Source of the DNA: Roseomonas haemaphysalidis
GTDB taxonomy: Bacteria; Pseudomonadota; Alphaproteobacteria; Acetobacterales; Acetobacteraceae
Length of the DNA: 64,000 bases
Assembly: GCF_017355405.1 (NCBI RefSeq)
Contig: NZ_CP061179.1
Span: 62,001-126,000, forward strand
Direction: 5' to 3'
The position numbers were made by a program, and so were the translations under genes. The notes beneath the pieces are model-generated. The model saw nothing but the letters and a program-made list of their open reading frames with translations, was not told the origin of the DNA and made no database searches. Positions 24,871-32,319 of this stretch are shown piece by piece; the first letter of the stretch is position 1; each line of letters starts with the position of its first letter.

Positions 24871-26001
24871 TCAGGTCACAAACAACTGGCGGGGGAAGCT
24901 GGTCAGCCGCTCCACCCCCGTCTCAGTGATGGCGATGGTCTCAGACATGCCGAAGCCCCGCGCCAGCACGTAGGTGTGAAACACCATGCCGGGCTGGAAG
25001 GTCCAGTCGCTGCCGGGCGCGGCCTCCAGCGGCTCGCCACCATTGGGCTGCAGCAACAGGCCGACGGAGTAGAAGGTCTTGTTGGTGTAGGTGTCGCGCA
25101 GCCCGGCGGACAGCACGCCGTCGCGGTAGATGCCGTCCGGCACCGCCGCCGGCACGCCCGGCGCCACGGCTGCGATGGCGGAGTCCTGGATCTGCACCAG
25201 CTGTTCCACCACACGGTGGTCCTCGTCCGTCGCTGCGCCCACCTTCATGGGCCGCATGAAGCGGGCGTGGTAGTGGCGGACATTGGGGGTGCATTCCAAC
25301 TGCACCACGTCGCCCCGCGCCAGCACGCGGTCGGAATAACCGCCGTGCAGGTGGAAGGCCCGCTCGCCCGAGGACAGCACGCCCGGTCCCGGCAGGTCGC
25401 TGCCGGCGCGGATCATGGCGGCGCAGATCTCGGCCGCCATCTCGCGCTCCGTCGCGCCCTCCACAGCACTCTCGATGCCGGCGCGCATGCCGGCCTCGGC
25501 GGCGCGGGCGGCGAGGCGCTGGTAGTCGATCTCGCGCGGCGACTTGATCAGCCGCATGCGGGACACGAGTGTCCCCGCATCCTCCAGCACCGCGCCCGGC
25601 AGGGCTGCCTGGATGGCCAGAAAGCGCGCGGCGTTCAGCACCCAGGCGGACATCTCCACCGCCACGCGGGGCCGGTCGCCCAGCGCGGCGCGGATGGCCT
25701 GGATGCCGACCTCCACCGGCACGTCGCTGTCCGTCCACAGGGCGCGGCCAGAAAAGACGCAGGTGGCATCAAGGTAGTAGGCCTCCACGTCGCGCGCCAC
25801 CAGCACCGGCTCGCCCGATGCGGGGATGATGGCGAACTGGAAGGTGCCGTAGGCGCGGGTGAAGTAGCCGGTCAGCCAGGTGACGGATTCCGGCAGGAAG
25901 GCCAGCAGGGCATCCTGCCCGGCTTCCCGCAGCGCGGCCTGCACGCGCGCCACCCGCGCGAGGTAGTCCCCGCGCGGGAACCAGGGGGTCGCGATGCTCA
26001 T
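24871..26001 (-). CDS. M24 (creatinase/Xaa-Pro peptidase-like) hydrolase with altered metal site
   Basis: A 376-residue two-domain protein. The N-terminal creatinase domain includes RVARVQAALREAGQDALLAF and ESVTWLTGYFTRAYG. The C-terminal pita-bread domain has ESAVEGATEREMAAEICAAM, LARGDVVQLECTPN and PGMVFHTYVLARGFGMSET. At the places where aminopeptidases have two Asp, His and two Glu metal ligands, this protein shows Glu236, Tyr/His243-245 and a HisThrTyr segment, so the dinuclear site looks absent, as in creatinase. It sits inside a Pot-type importer operon, overlapping the receptor gene in ATGA. A role in hydrolysing the imported compound (creatine-, ectoine- or amide-like) is likely; peptidase activity is less so. 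Confidence 0.82.
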   Translation of the reverse strand: MSIATPWFPRGDYLARVARVQAALREAGQDALLAFLPESVTWLTGYFTRAYGTFQFAIIPASGEPVLVARDVEAYYLDATCVFSGRALWTDSDVPVEVGIQAIRAALGDRPRVAVEMSAWVLNAARFLAIQAALPGAVLEDAGTLVSRMRLIKSPREIDYQRLAARAAEAGMRAGIESAVEGATEREMAAEICAAMIRAGSDLPGPGVLSSGERAFHLHGGYSDRVLARGDVVQLECTPNVRHYHARFMRPMKVGAATDEDHRVVEQLVQIQDSAIAAVAPGVPAAVPDGIYRDGVLSAGLRDTYTNKTFYSVGLLLQPNGGEPLEAAPGSDWTFQPGMVFHTYVLARGFGMSETIAITETGVERLTSFPRQLFVT

Positions 26002-27068
26002 CAGTTGCCCTGCATCACGGCGGTGTACTTTTCCTGCGCTTCCTGGCCGTGCTTGGCCCACCAGTCGATATCCATGAACAGGGCGTTGGCCAGCCGCTGC
26101 GGGGTGGACGGCAGGCGGTCCTGGCGGGAGGCCTCGATCAGCGGCAGGGCGTCCGTGCGCGTCGGGCCGTAGGCGACATAGCGGCTGAAGCGGGATTGCG
26201 CCTCGGCCGTGCTGATGTAGCGCAGGAACTTCACCGCCGCGTCGCGGTTGGGCGCACCCTTGACGATCATGAAGTAGCCGACCTGCGGGATGCTCTGCTC
26301 CCAGGCCATGGCGATGGGTAGGCCCTCGTCCATGCCGGCCTGGAAGCGGCCGTTCCAGCCCAGCGCCATGGTGGCGTCGCCGCTGCCCAGCGCCTGCACC
26401 GGCTGCGCGCCCGAGCCCCACCACACCGCCACATGCGGCCGCAGCGCGCGGATCTTGTTGAGCGCGCGCTCCATGCCGGCGGGGGTGGAAAGGGTGGCGT
26501 AGACCTCGGCTGGTGCCACGCCATCGGCGATCAGCGCCGCTTCCAGCACCGTGGCGGGCTTGTTGGGCAGGGTGCGCTTGCCGGGGAAGCGCTGCACGTC
26601 CCAGAAGTCGGCGAAGGTGGACGGGCGCGCGTTGGGATAGGCCTTGGTGGAATAGCCGATCAGCGTCGAGAAGATCTCGGACGGCACGCCGTAGGGATTG
26701 CGCGCGCCGGGGATCACCTGGGACTGGTCCACCATCTCGTCCGTGATGCGCTCGAACAGCCCCTGCTGCACGCCCAGCATCAACCCGGCGCCGCCGGCGG
26801 TCACCACGTCCCAGGCCACCGAGTTGGTTTGCACCATGGCGCGGATCTTGGCGGGCTCCGGCCCGGTGTCCTCGGTCACGGACACGCCACTGGCCTTGGC
26901 GAAGGGGTCCAGCCAAGCCTGGCGGATGGCGTCCTGGTAGGCGCCGCCCCAGGAGGCGAAGACCATTTCCTCGGCCCTGGCCGCCGGCGCGGCGCCGGCG
27001 AGGGCGATGAGCACGGTGGCCGCGAGGCCGAGGACGCGCACCGAACGCGCGGAAAAGCGACGTGTCAT
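26001..27068 (-). CDS. PotD-like extracellular solute-binding protein
   Basis: A 355-residue periplasmic receptor with signal peptide (SARSVRVLGLAATVLIALAG, then AAPAARAEE). The mature part opens MVFASWGGAYQDAIRQAWLDPF and includes AWDVVTAGGAGLMLGVQQGLF, VPSEIFSTLIGYSTKAY and STFADFWDVQRFPGKR, all typical of the spermidine/putrescine or opine-type type-2 binding proteins. ATG 27068 is preceded by AAGGAAC with normal spacing; an ATG-like start at 27089 lacks one. It delivers ligand to the fused permease encoded downstream. The ligand is probably a cationic or zwitterionic amine, judged from family and neighbours. Confidence 0.9.
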   Translation of the reverse strand: MTRRFSARSVRVLGLAATVLIALAGAAPAARAEEMVFASWGGAYQDAIRQAWLDPFAKASGVSVTEDTGPEPAKIRAMVQTNSVAWDVVTAGGAGLMLGVQQGLFERITDEMVDQSQVIPGARNPYGVPSEIFSTLIGYSTKAYPNARPSTFADFWDVQRFPGKRTLPNKPATVLEAALIADGVAPAEVYATLSTPAGMERALNKIRALRPHVAVWWGSGAQPVQALGSGDATMALGWNGRFQAGMDEGLPIAMAWEQSIPQVGYFMIVKGAPNRDAAVKFLRYISTAEAQSRFSRYVAYGPTRTDALPLIEASRQDRLPSTPQRLANALFMDIDWWAKHGQEAQEKYTAVMQGN

Positions 27069-27085
27069 GATGATGTTCCTTGGGT

Positions 27086-27784
27086 TCACTGCAGGCAGAG
27101 CCGGGCGAAGTTGTGGATCATGGTCTTGGCCGGCAGGGCTTCGCTGGCAGATTGCTTGAGCTCGTCCACCACCGCGCCGTCCTTCTCAAGCCGCGGGCGG
27201 CTGTCCTCGAACCAGAGCTGCGCCTGCTCGCGCGTCACTTCCGGGTGGCCCTGGATGCCCCACACCTTGTGGTCGCGGAAGCGGAAGATCTGGTTGGGGC
27301 AGAGGTCGCTGGTGGCCAGCACCTGCATGTCCGGGTGGCCGGCGCGCACCTCGTCGTTGTGCCACACGAACATGTGGACCCGATCGCCCATCTCGGCGGC
27401 GACCGGGTCGCGCGCCGCGGCGGGCGCCACGTCCAGCCACTTGTAGCCGACCTCGCAATTCGCGCGGCGGAACACCTGATCGCGGCCGCATAACGCGGAG
27501 GCGAGGATCTGGTGCCCGAAGCAGATGCCGAGCATCGGGATACCCAGCCCGTCGGCCTCGCGGATCAGCTCGTGCTCGCGGTTGATGAAGGGCACGTCCT
27601 CGTAGGCGCCATGCGGGCTGCCGGACAGGAAGATGCCGGCATAGCCGTCCAGGCTGTCCGGGAACTCGCCCTGAAAGGCCCAGCGGACATCCACCTCCAG
27701 CCCCTCCGCCGCGAAGCGCTCGTCCAGCCGGGCGACGGACACGCGCTTCGGCCCGTTGGAAAGAAACAGCAGCTTGCGGCTCAT
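27086..27784 (-). CDS. Class I glutamine amidotransferase-like hydrolase
   Basis: A 232-residue stand-alone GATase domain with nucleophile Cys88 in LGICFGHQIL and catalytic His180 and Glu182 in GIQGHPEVT; the oxyanion region SGSPHGAYED is also present. It resembles GuaA-type glutaminases and gamma-glutamyl amide hydrolases, yet no synthase partner is adjacent. Free-standing members often hydrolyse amides or gamma-glutamyl amines. ATG 27784 overlaps the regulator stop by four bases, and the gene is 17 bases from the binding protein gene, so it belongs to this operon. It may release ammonia or glutamate from the imported compound or its glutamylated form. Not PuuD-length, and the motif set alone does not fix its substrate. 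Confidence 0.85.
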   Translation of the reverse strand: MSRKLLFLSNGPKRVSVARLDERFAAEGLEVDVRWAFQGEFPDSLDGYAGIFLSGSPHGAYEDVPFINREHELIREADGLGIPMLGICFGHQILASALCGRDQVFRRANCEVGYKWLDVAPAAARDPVAAEMGDRVHMFVWHNDEVRAGHPDMQVLATSDLCPNQIFRFRDHKVWGIQGHPEVTREQAQLWFEDSRPRLEKDGAVVDELKQSASEALPAKTMIHNFARLCLQ

Positions 27785-28446
27785 GGTGCGGGGCTCCTTT
27801 GCAAGGTGGCGATGATGGCGTCGCGCGCCTGGTCGATGTGATGCTGCATGCGGTCCCGCGCCTCGTCCGGTGCGCGGGCCTCGATGGCGTCGAGGATGGC
27901 GAGGTGCTCCCGCCGCCCGCTGCCAAAGCGGGCGGGAATGCGGTGCAGCCCGAACATGCGGGTCCGCTGACGCAGCTCGCCCACCAGCCGGCGCAGTTCG
28001 ATGTTGCCGCTGGCCCCGGCGATGCCGAGGTGGATCACGTCGTCCACGGCCCAGTGTGCCTCGTCCGTGGTCATGCCGCGGTCCGACATGCCCAATATCG
28101 CGCCACGAATGGCGCCAATCTCGGTCGTGTCCATTCGCAGTGCCGCCTGGCGGGCGGCGTCGCCTTCCAGCAGTCGGCGGATGGCCAGGATGTCCGCGAT
28201 CTCGTGCAGCGTGATGGTGGCCACCACGAGCTGGCCGCCGTTGCGGGCCAGCAGGCGCTCGCCTTCCAGCCGCCCCAGGGCGTCGCGCACAGGGGTGCGC
28301 GACAGGCCCAGCAGGTCGGCCAGCCGCCGCTCCTGCACCGCCTGCCCGGCGGCCAGCTCGCCCTGCAGCAGCATGGCGCGGAGCCGTCCATAGGCGACGA
28401 GGGCAAGGTTTGCGTCGGGCGGCGCGGTTGCGGTGGCCAGGGTCAT
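27781..28446 (-). CDS. GntR-family regulator (FCD subfamily)
   Basis: About 221 residues from ATG 28446; a GTG at 28485 is an alternative. The winged helix has YGRLRAMLLQGELAAGQAV, then LADLLGLSRTPVRDALGRLEGERLL. The FCD ligand domain has LHEIADILAIRRLLEGDAAR, HLGIAGASGNIELRRLV and REHLAILDAIEARAPDEA with metal-site His residues. It is the first gene of the minus-strand operon with the glutamine amidotransferase, receptor, M24, fused permease and ATPase. It probably autoregulates the cluster in response to the imported compound. The operator is not identified; the upstream spacer is only about 70 bases. Confidence 0.85.
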   Translation of the reverse strand: MTLATATAPPDANLALVAYGRLRAMLLQGELAAGQAVQERRLADLLGLSRTPVRDALGRLEGERLLARNGGQLVVATITLHEIADILAIRRLLEGDAARQAALRMDTTEIGAIRGAILGMSDRGMTTDEAHWAVDDVIHLGIAGASGNIELRRLVGELRQRTRMFGLHRIPARFGSGRREHLAILDAIEARAPDEARDRMQHHIDQARDAIIATLQRSPAP

Positions 28447-28516
28447 GCCCTTGGCGTTGCAAGTGGTATGCCAGTGGAATTCCACCCCGGCGGCGCCGTG
28501 CCGCCGGTCAGGCGCG

Positions 28517-29560
28517 TTAGGCCAGGGCCTCCCGCTGAGGCGTGCGCGCGGGAGCGGTCAGGAACTCTGCGTTGACGCAGGTCCGCAGCAGGCCGTCGCG
28601 AAGGTAGGCCATCAGGTAGGTCATCGAGAGGCGGCGGATGTCGAGGATGCTGGCCGTGCTGTAGAAGGCGGCGTGCGGCGTCAGGATCAGCCGCTCGTCG
28701 AGCCATTCCTCGCCTGCCGCCCAGGCGCGGATCAATGCGTCATCGCGGTCAAGCGGCTCTTCCTCGAAGACGTCCAGCCCGGCGGCGTTGAGGTGGCCGT
28801 CGCGCAGCGCCGCGTGCACCGCGTCGAAGTCCACGATGCCGCCACGCGCGGTGTTCACCAGCACCGCGCCCTGCGGCAGCGCCGCGATGGCGCGGGCGTC
28901 GATCATGCCGGCGGTCTCGGCGTTCAGCAGGCAGTGGATGCTGAGCAGGTCGGAGCGCGCCAGCAGGTCCTCCAGCCGGTCGAACCGCTTCCAGCCGAAG
29001 GACAGGTGGTGGCCGGACGGCAGATGCGGGTCGTAATAACCCACCTCCATGCCGAAGGCCTGGAAGCGCAGCGCGGCGGCGGTGCCGATGCGCCCCATGC
29101 CGATGATGCCGACGCGCAGGCCGCCCAGCCGCTTGACAGTCCGGAGCAGCCGCGCGTCCCAGCTGTCGTTGGAGCGGCGCAGCCGACGGTCATAGGCCTG
29201 CACGCCGCGCAGCAGCGCCAGCGCCAGCGCCACGGCGTGGTCAGCCACCTCGGTGGTGCCGTAGTCGGGCGTGTTGATCACCGGGATGCCGCGCGCGCCC
29301 GCCGCGCGCAGGTCCACATGCCCGTAGCCGACACCGCCCTGGGCGATGCAGCGGCAACGCTCCAGTTTCGCGATGATCTCGGCGGGCAGCCGGTGCGCGC
29401 TGCGGCAGTTCAGCACCGCGTCGGCCTCCGCGTAGTCGGCCGGGTCGGGCAGCGTCCCGCGCACGGAGCGTCGGAACATCAGCTCCACGCCGGGGCCCGC
29501 CGCCGCCTCCTCCAGGTCCGGCACGGTGTCGAACAGCGGGTCGATGACCAGGATCTTCAT
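28517..29560 (-). CDS. CtBP-like D-2-hydroxyacid dehydrogenase
   Basis: A 347-residue NAD-dependent dehydrogenase. It shows IAQGGVGYGHVDLRAAGARG, TPDYGTTEVADHAVALALAL, the dinucleotide motif GIIGMGRIGTAAALRF, NTARGGIVDFDAV (Arg), LDVFEEEPLD (Glu) and LTPHAAFYS (His). The DYGTTEVADH block is characteristic of the C-terminal-binding-protein branch, used by bacteria for various 2-hydroxy acids. ATG 29560 overlaps the stop of the RraA-like gene, indicating coupling. With that aldolase and the upstream Bug receptor it could form a short pathway for a carboxylate taken up by the Bug system. Substrate unknown. Confidence 0.88.
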   Translation of the reverse strand: MKILVIDPLFDTVPDLEEAAAGPGVELMFRRSVRGTLPDPADYAEADAVLNCRSAHRLPAEIIAKLERCRCIAQGGVGYGHVDLRAAGARGIPVINTPDYGTTEVADHAVALALALLRGVQAYDRRLRRSNDSWDARLLRTVKRLGGLRVGIIGMGRIGTAAALRFQAFGMEVGYYDPHLPSGHHLSFGWKRFDRLEDLLARSDLLSIHCLLNAETAGMIDARAIAALPQGAVLVNTARGGIVDFDAVHAALRDGHLNAAGLDVFEEEPLDRDDALIRAWAAGEEWLDERLILTPHAAFYSTASILDIRRLSMTYLMAYLRDGLLRTCVNAEFLTAPARTPQREALA

Positions 29561-30237
29561 CACCGCTGGCTCCCCCAGAAGGCGATCAGCGCTTCGGCGT
29601 CGAAGCCGGGCGCGCGGGCGGTGTCGATCATGGCTTTCTCCTGGGCCAGCAGTCGTTCGATCGCGTCCGGCAGGGCCGCGAGGTATTCCGGCGGGATGGT
29701 CATGGCGCCGTGCCGGTCGGCGTGCAGGATGTCGCCGGGGCGTACCCGCAGGCCGAGCACCTCCACCGGCTCGCCGATGCTGCGGATCTGCGTGAAGCCG
29801 TTGCCCAGGCAAACGCTGCCGGCCAGCACGCCGAAGCCGCCCAGCGCGTCGAGGTCGCGCACCGCGCCATTGGTGATGACGCCCGCGCAGCCGAGGCCAA
29901 GATGGATGGCGGCATGTACCTCCCCCCAGATGGCGCCGAGGCCTGCACGCTCCCCCACATCCTGCATCGCCACGATGCGCGGCCCGGCCCCCTGCCCGGC
30001 CATGCGGTAGTAGGCGAAGCGGATCGCGTCCTTTTCCGCCTGGCTCATCGCGGCGGGGCGGTCGGAGGTCATGGTCGCGGTGACGGCACGGCCCACCATG
30101 CGCAGGCCGGGGTGCGACACGACGGGGGGCGCCAGCGTCAGTCCCTCCGTGCTGTGTCCGCGCAGCTTGGTCAGCGCGTTCCAGACGGTGGGCGTGTCGA
30201 ACTGCTGGAGGTGGTCGAGGATGGCATCCGGCGTCAT
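29560..30237 (-). CDS. RraA-like 4-hydroxy-4-methyl-2-oxoglutarate aldolase/oxaloacetate decarboxylase
   Basis: A 225-residue protein of the RraA/HMG aldolase family. It has FDTPTVWNALTKL at the start, then AGLGAIWGEVHAAIHLGLGCAG and the active-site block TNGAVRDLDAL (Arg and Asp that hold substrate and metal), followed by VRPGDILHADRHGAMTIP. Class II members cleave HMG or 4-carboxy-4-hydroxy-2-oxoadipate to pyruvate plus an oxo acid. The gene overlaps the dehydrogenase start and lies 70 bases after the Bug gene on the same strand. A role as ribonuclease E inhibitor is less likely in this catabolic setting. Confidence 0.85.
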   Translation of the reverse strand: MTPDAILDHLQQFDTPTVWNALTKLRGHSTEGLTLAPPVVSHPGLRMVGRAVTATMTSDRPAAMSQAEKDAIRFAYYRMAGQGAGPRIVAMQDVGERAGLGAIWGEVHAAIHLGLGCAGVITNGAVRDLDALGGFGVLAGSVCLGNGFTQIRSIGEPVEVLGLRVRPGDILHADRHGAMTIPPEYLAALPDAIERLLAQEKAMIDTARAPGFDAEALIAFWGSQR

Positions 30238-30307
30238 GCGAGATCCAGGGGCGCCGCGCGGCGGGCGGGCGGCGCCTGCTAAGCAGGGTGGGCGGGCTGG
30301 CCGGCGG

Positions 30308-31276
30308 TCAGTCCAGGGTGATGTTTCCGCGGCGCACCGCCTGTGCCCAGCGCTCCGCGTCCTCGGCCAGGGTGCGCGCGAAGGGGGCGGGGCCGTCCGC
30401 CACGGAAACCATGCCGAGCGGCGCAAGCCGCGCGACGATCTCGGGCGCCTGCAGCGCGGCGCGGGCGGCGGCGTCCAGCCGCGCCAGCACCGCCTCCGGC
30501 GTGCCGGCACGCGCGACCAGTCCAATCCAGACCGGCGCGTCCATGCCGGGGATGCCCTGCTCCGCCGTGGTGGATACGCCGGGCAGCTGCGGCAGCCGGG
30601 CGTCCCCCGCCACGGCCACCGGGCGCAGGTCACCGTGGTCGAGCTGCGGCTTGACCGACGCGATGGAGCTGAGCGTCATATCCACCCGCCCCGCCGTCAG
30701 GTCGGTGGCCGCCTGGCCTGTGCCGCGATAGGGCACATGCACAAAGGTCGCCCCCGTCTGCTGCGCCAGCAGCTCCATCATCAGGTGAGTGACCGAGCCA
30801 TTGCCGGGGGACGCGTAGGTGACCCGGCGCGGGTTGGCCCGCGCGAAGGCCACCACGTCCCGCAGCGTCGGCTGCCGCAGGGAGGGCCCGGCGGCAAAGA
30901 CATAAGGCACGTTGACCAGGTGCGTGACCGGCGCCAGGTCGCGCATCGGGCTGAAGGACAGGTTGTGCTGCAACGCCGCCGCGATGGTGATCTGCCCGCC
31001 GGAGGCCACCAGCAGGCTCAGCCCGTTGGGCGCGGACTGCGCCACGGCTTCTGCCGCGATCAGCCCGGCGGCACCGGTGCGGTTCTCCACGATCACGTCC
31101 TGCCGCAGCGCCTGCGCCATGCCCGGCGCCAGCAGCCGCGCCAGCACGTCCACCGACCCGCCGGGTGCGAACGGCACCACGAGACGAACCGGGCCACCCC
31201 CGCCCTGCGCGCGGAGGGCGCCTGCGGGCAGGGTGATGCCGGCAGTGGCCAGCAGCGATCTTCGTGTCAGCACCAA
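30308..31276 (-). CDS. Bug-family (TctC-like) periplasmic solute-binding protein
   Basis: A 322-residue protein with signal peptide (LTRRSLLATAGITLPAGALRAQG), then VRLVVPFAPGGSVDVLARLLAP and VIVENRTGAAGLIAAEAV. Later blocks are GNGSVTHLMMELLAQQTG, HVPYRGTGQAATDLTAGRV and LPQLPGVSTTAEQGIPG, all characteristic of Bug receptors. The start is TTG 31276 or GTG 31273 behind a GGGAGG site. It is the first gene of a minus-strand set with the RraA-like aldolase and the CtBP-like dehydrogenase, and is divergent from a LysR regulator. Carrier genes tctA and tctB are absent. I infer a carboxylate ligand processed by the two enzymes. Confidence 0.88.
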   Translation of the reverse strand: MVLTRRSLLATAGITLPAGALRAQGGGGPVRLVVPFAPGGSVDVLARLLAPGMAQALRQDVIVENRTGAAGLIAAEAVAQSAPNGLSLLVASGGQITIAAALQHNLSFSPMRDLAPVTHLVNVPYVFAAGPSLRQPTLRDVVAFARANPRRVTYASPGNGSVTHLMMELLAQQTGATFVHVPYRGTGQAATDLTAGRVDMTLSSIASVKPQLDHGDLRPVAVAGDARLPQLPGVSTTAEQGIPGMDAPVWIGLVARAGTPEAVLARLDAAARAALQAPEIVARLAPLGMVSVADGPAPFARTLAEDAERWAQAVRRGNITLD

Positions 31277-31352
31277 GCACCTGCCTCCCCGCCCATGAGT
31301 GAGCGGCGATCATTTCCGGAGCCGGCGCATGGTGTCCAATCGTATTGTTTCG

Positions 31353-31363
31353 GCAAGTCTTGC
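31353..31363. promoter_or_regulatory. Candidate LysR operator in the Bug/LysR divergent spacer
   Basis: GCAAG-T-CTTGC is a perfect interrupted palindrome with outer T and A that fits the T-N11-A style of LysR sites. It lies 22 bases before the chosen LysR start and about 77 bases from the Bug start, a suitable place for divergent control. Based on pattern only. Confidence 0.35.
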
Positions 31364-31385
31364 AGAAATGCTATCGATGGCCGCC

Positions 31386-32309
31386 ATGGTAACCCATCGC
31401 ATGATCGAGGCTTTCCACGCCGTGGTGCAGGGCGGCGGCGTGACGCGGGCGGCGGAACTGTTGAACGTGTCGCAGCCTTCGGTGAGCCGACTGATCTCCG
31501 ATCTCGAGACACGCATCGGCCTGCGTCTCTTTGAGCGCCGGGGCGCCCGCCTGCGCGCGACGCCGGCGGGGCTGGAACTGTTCGACGAAGTGGAGCGGTC
31601 GTTTCTCGCCCTCGGGCGCGTGGAACAGGCTGCCGCCGTCATCCGCGACCGCGCGGCCGGTGCACTGGCCGTCGCTGCCATGTCGGCCCTGGGCTATTCG
31701 CTGCTTCCCGGGTTGCTGGCCGAGTTGCGCAAGGCCGGCGCGCCGCCGGTCCGGCTGCACGTGGTGCCATCCCAGGTCGCGCTGGGGATGCTGGCGTCGC
31801 GGCAGGTGGACCTGGCTTTCTCGACCATTCCGCCGGCCGCCGCGATCGGGCGGCCGGTTGGCCACTACGCGCTGGAAGCGCAGGCGATCCTGCCCCCCGG
31901 GCACCCGCTCGCGGCAACAGCCGGGCCGGTTGAAGCGGCGGAGCTTGCGGCGTTTCCGATGGTGGCGCTGAGCACCGGCTCGCTGGCCCGGGCGGACACG
32001 GACCGGGCGTTCTCGGCGCTCGGCATCCGCCCCACCATCGCGGTGGAAACAATGCAGGCTCATTCCGCCGCGCAACTGGTCGGGGCGGGCATCGGCTTCG
32101 CCATCGTGGATCCGATGACCGCATCGGCGTACCGGGCCACGGGCGGCTGGGTACGGCCTTTCCGGCCACGTCTCGATATGAGTTTCAGCGCATATTCCTG
32201 GCATCAACCGGGGGAGATGCCCTGGACGACCCGTCTGGTGCAGATGGTGACCCAGGCCATCGACCGATCGGATGAGGTATCATCCCGGCCAAGCGTGCCA
32301 GCGGCGTGA
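31386..32309 (+). CDS. LysR-family transcriptional regulator
   Basis: About 307 residues. The N-terminal helix-turn-helix reads MIEAFHAVVQGGGVTRAAEL, then LNVSQPSVSRLISDLETRIG and LFERRGARLRATPAGLEL. The C-terminal two-lobed effector domain follows (for example AMSALGYSLLPGLLAELRKA). The open frame reaches back to 31299, but the family start and the operator-like dyad favour ATG 31386 or 31401. It is divergent from the Bug, RraA and dehydrogenase genes and probably activates them when their ligand is present. It is convergent with the MFS gene. Confidence 0.88.
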   Translation: MVTHRMIEAFHAVVQGGGVTRAAELLNVSQPSVSRLISDLETRIGLRLFERRGARLRATPAGLELFDEVERSFLALGRVEQAAAVIRDRAAGALAVAAMSALGYSLLPGLLAELRKAGAPPVRLHVVPSQVALGMLASRQVDLAFSTIPPAAAIGRPVGHYALEAQAILPPGHPLAATAGPVEAAELAAFPMVALSTGSLARADTDRAFSALGIRPTIAVETMQAHSAAQLVGAGIGFAIVDPMTASAYRATGGWVRPFRPRLDMSFSAYSWHQPGEMPWTTRLVQMVTQAIDRSDEVSSRPSVPAA

Positions 32310-32319
32310 CGCGCGCGCG

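Noticed and set aside
24871..26916. Apparent fusion of the M24 protein with a long N-terminal extension
   Set aside because: The extension is out-of-frame sequence of the receptor gene; ATG 26001 in an ATGA overlap is the start.
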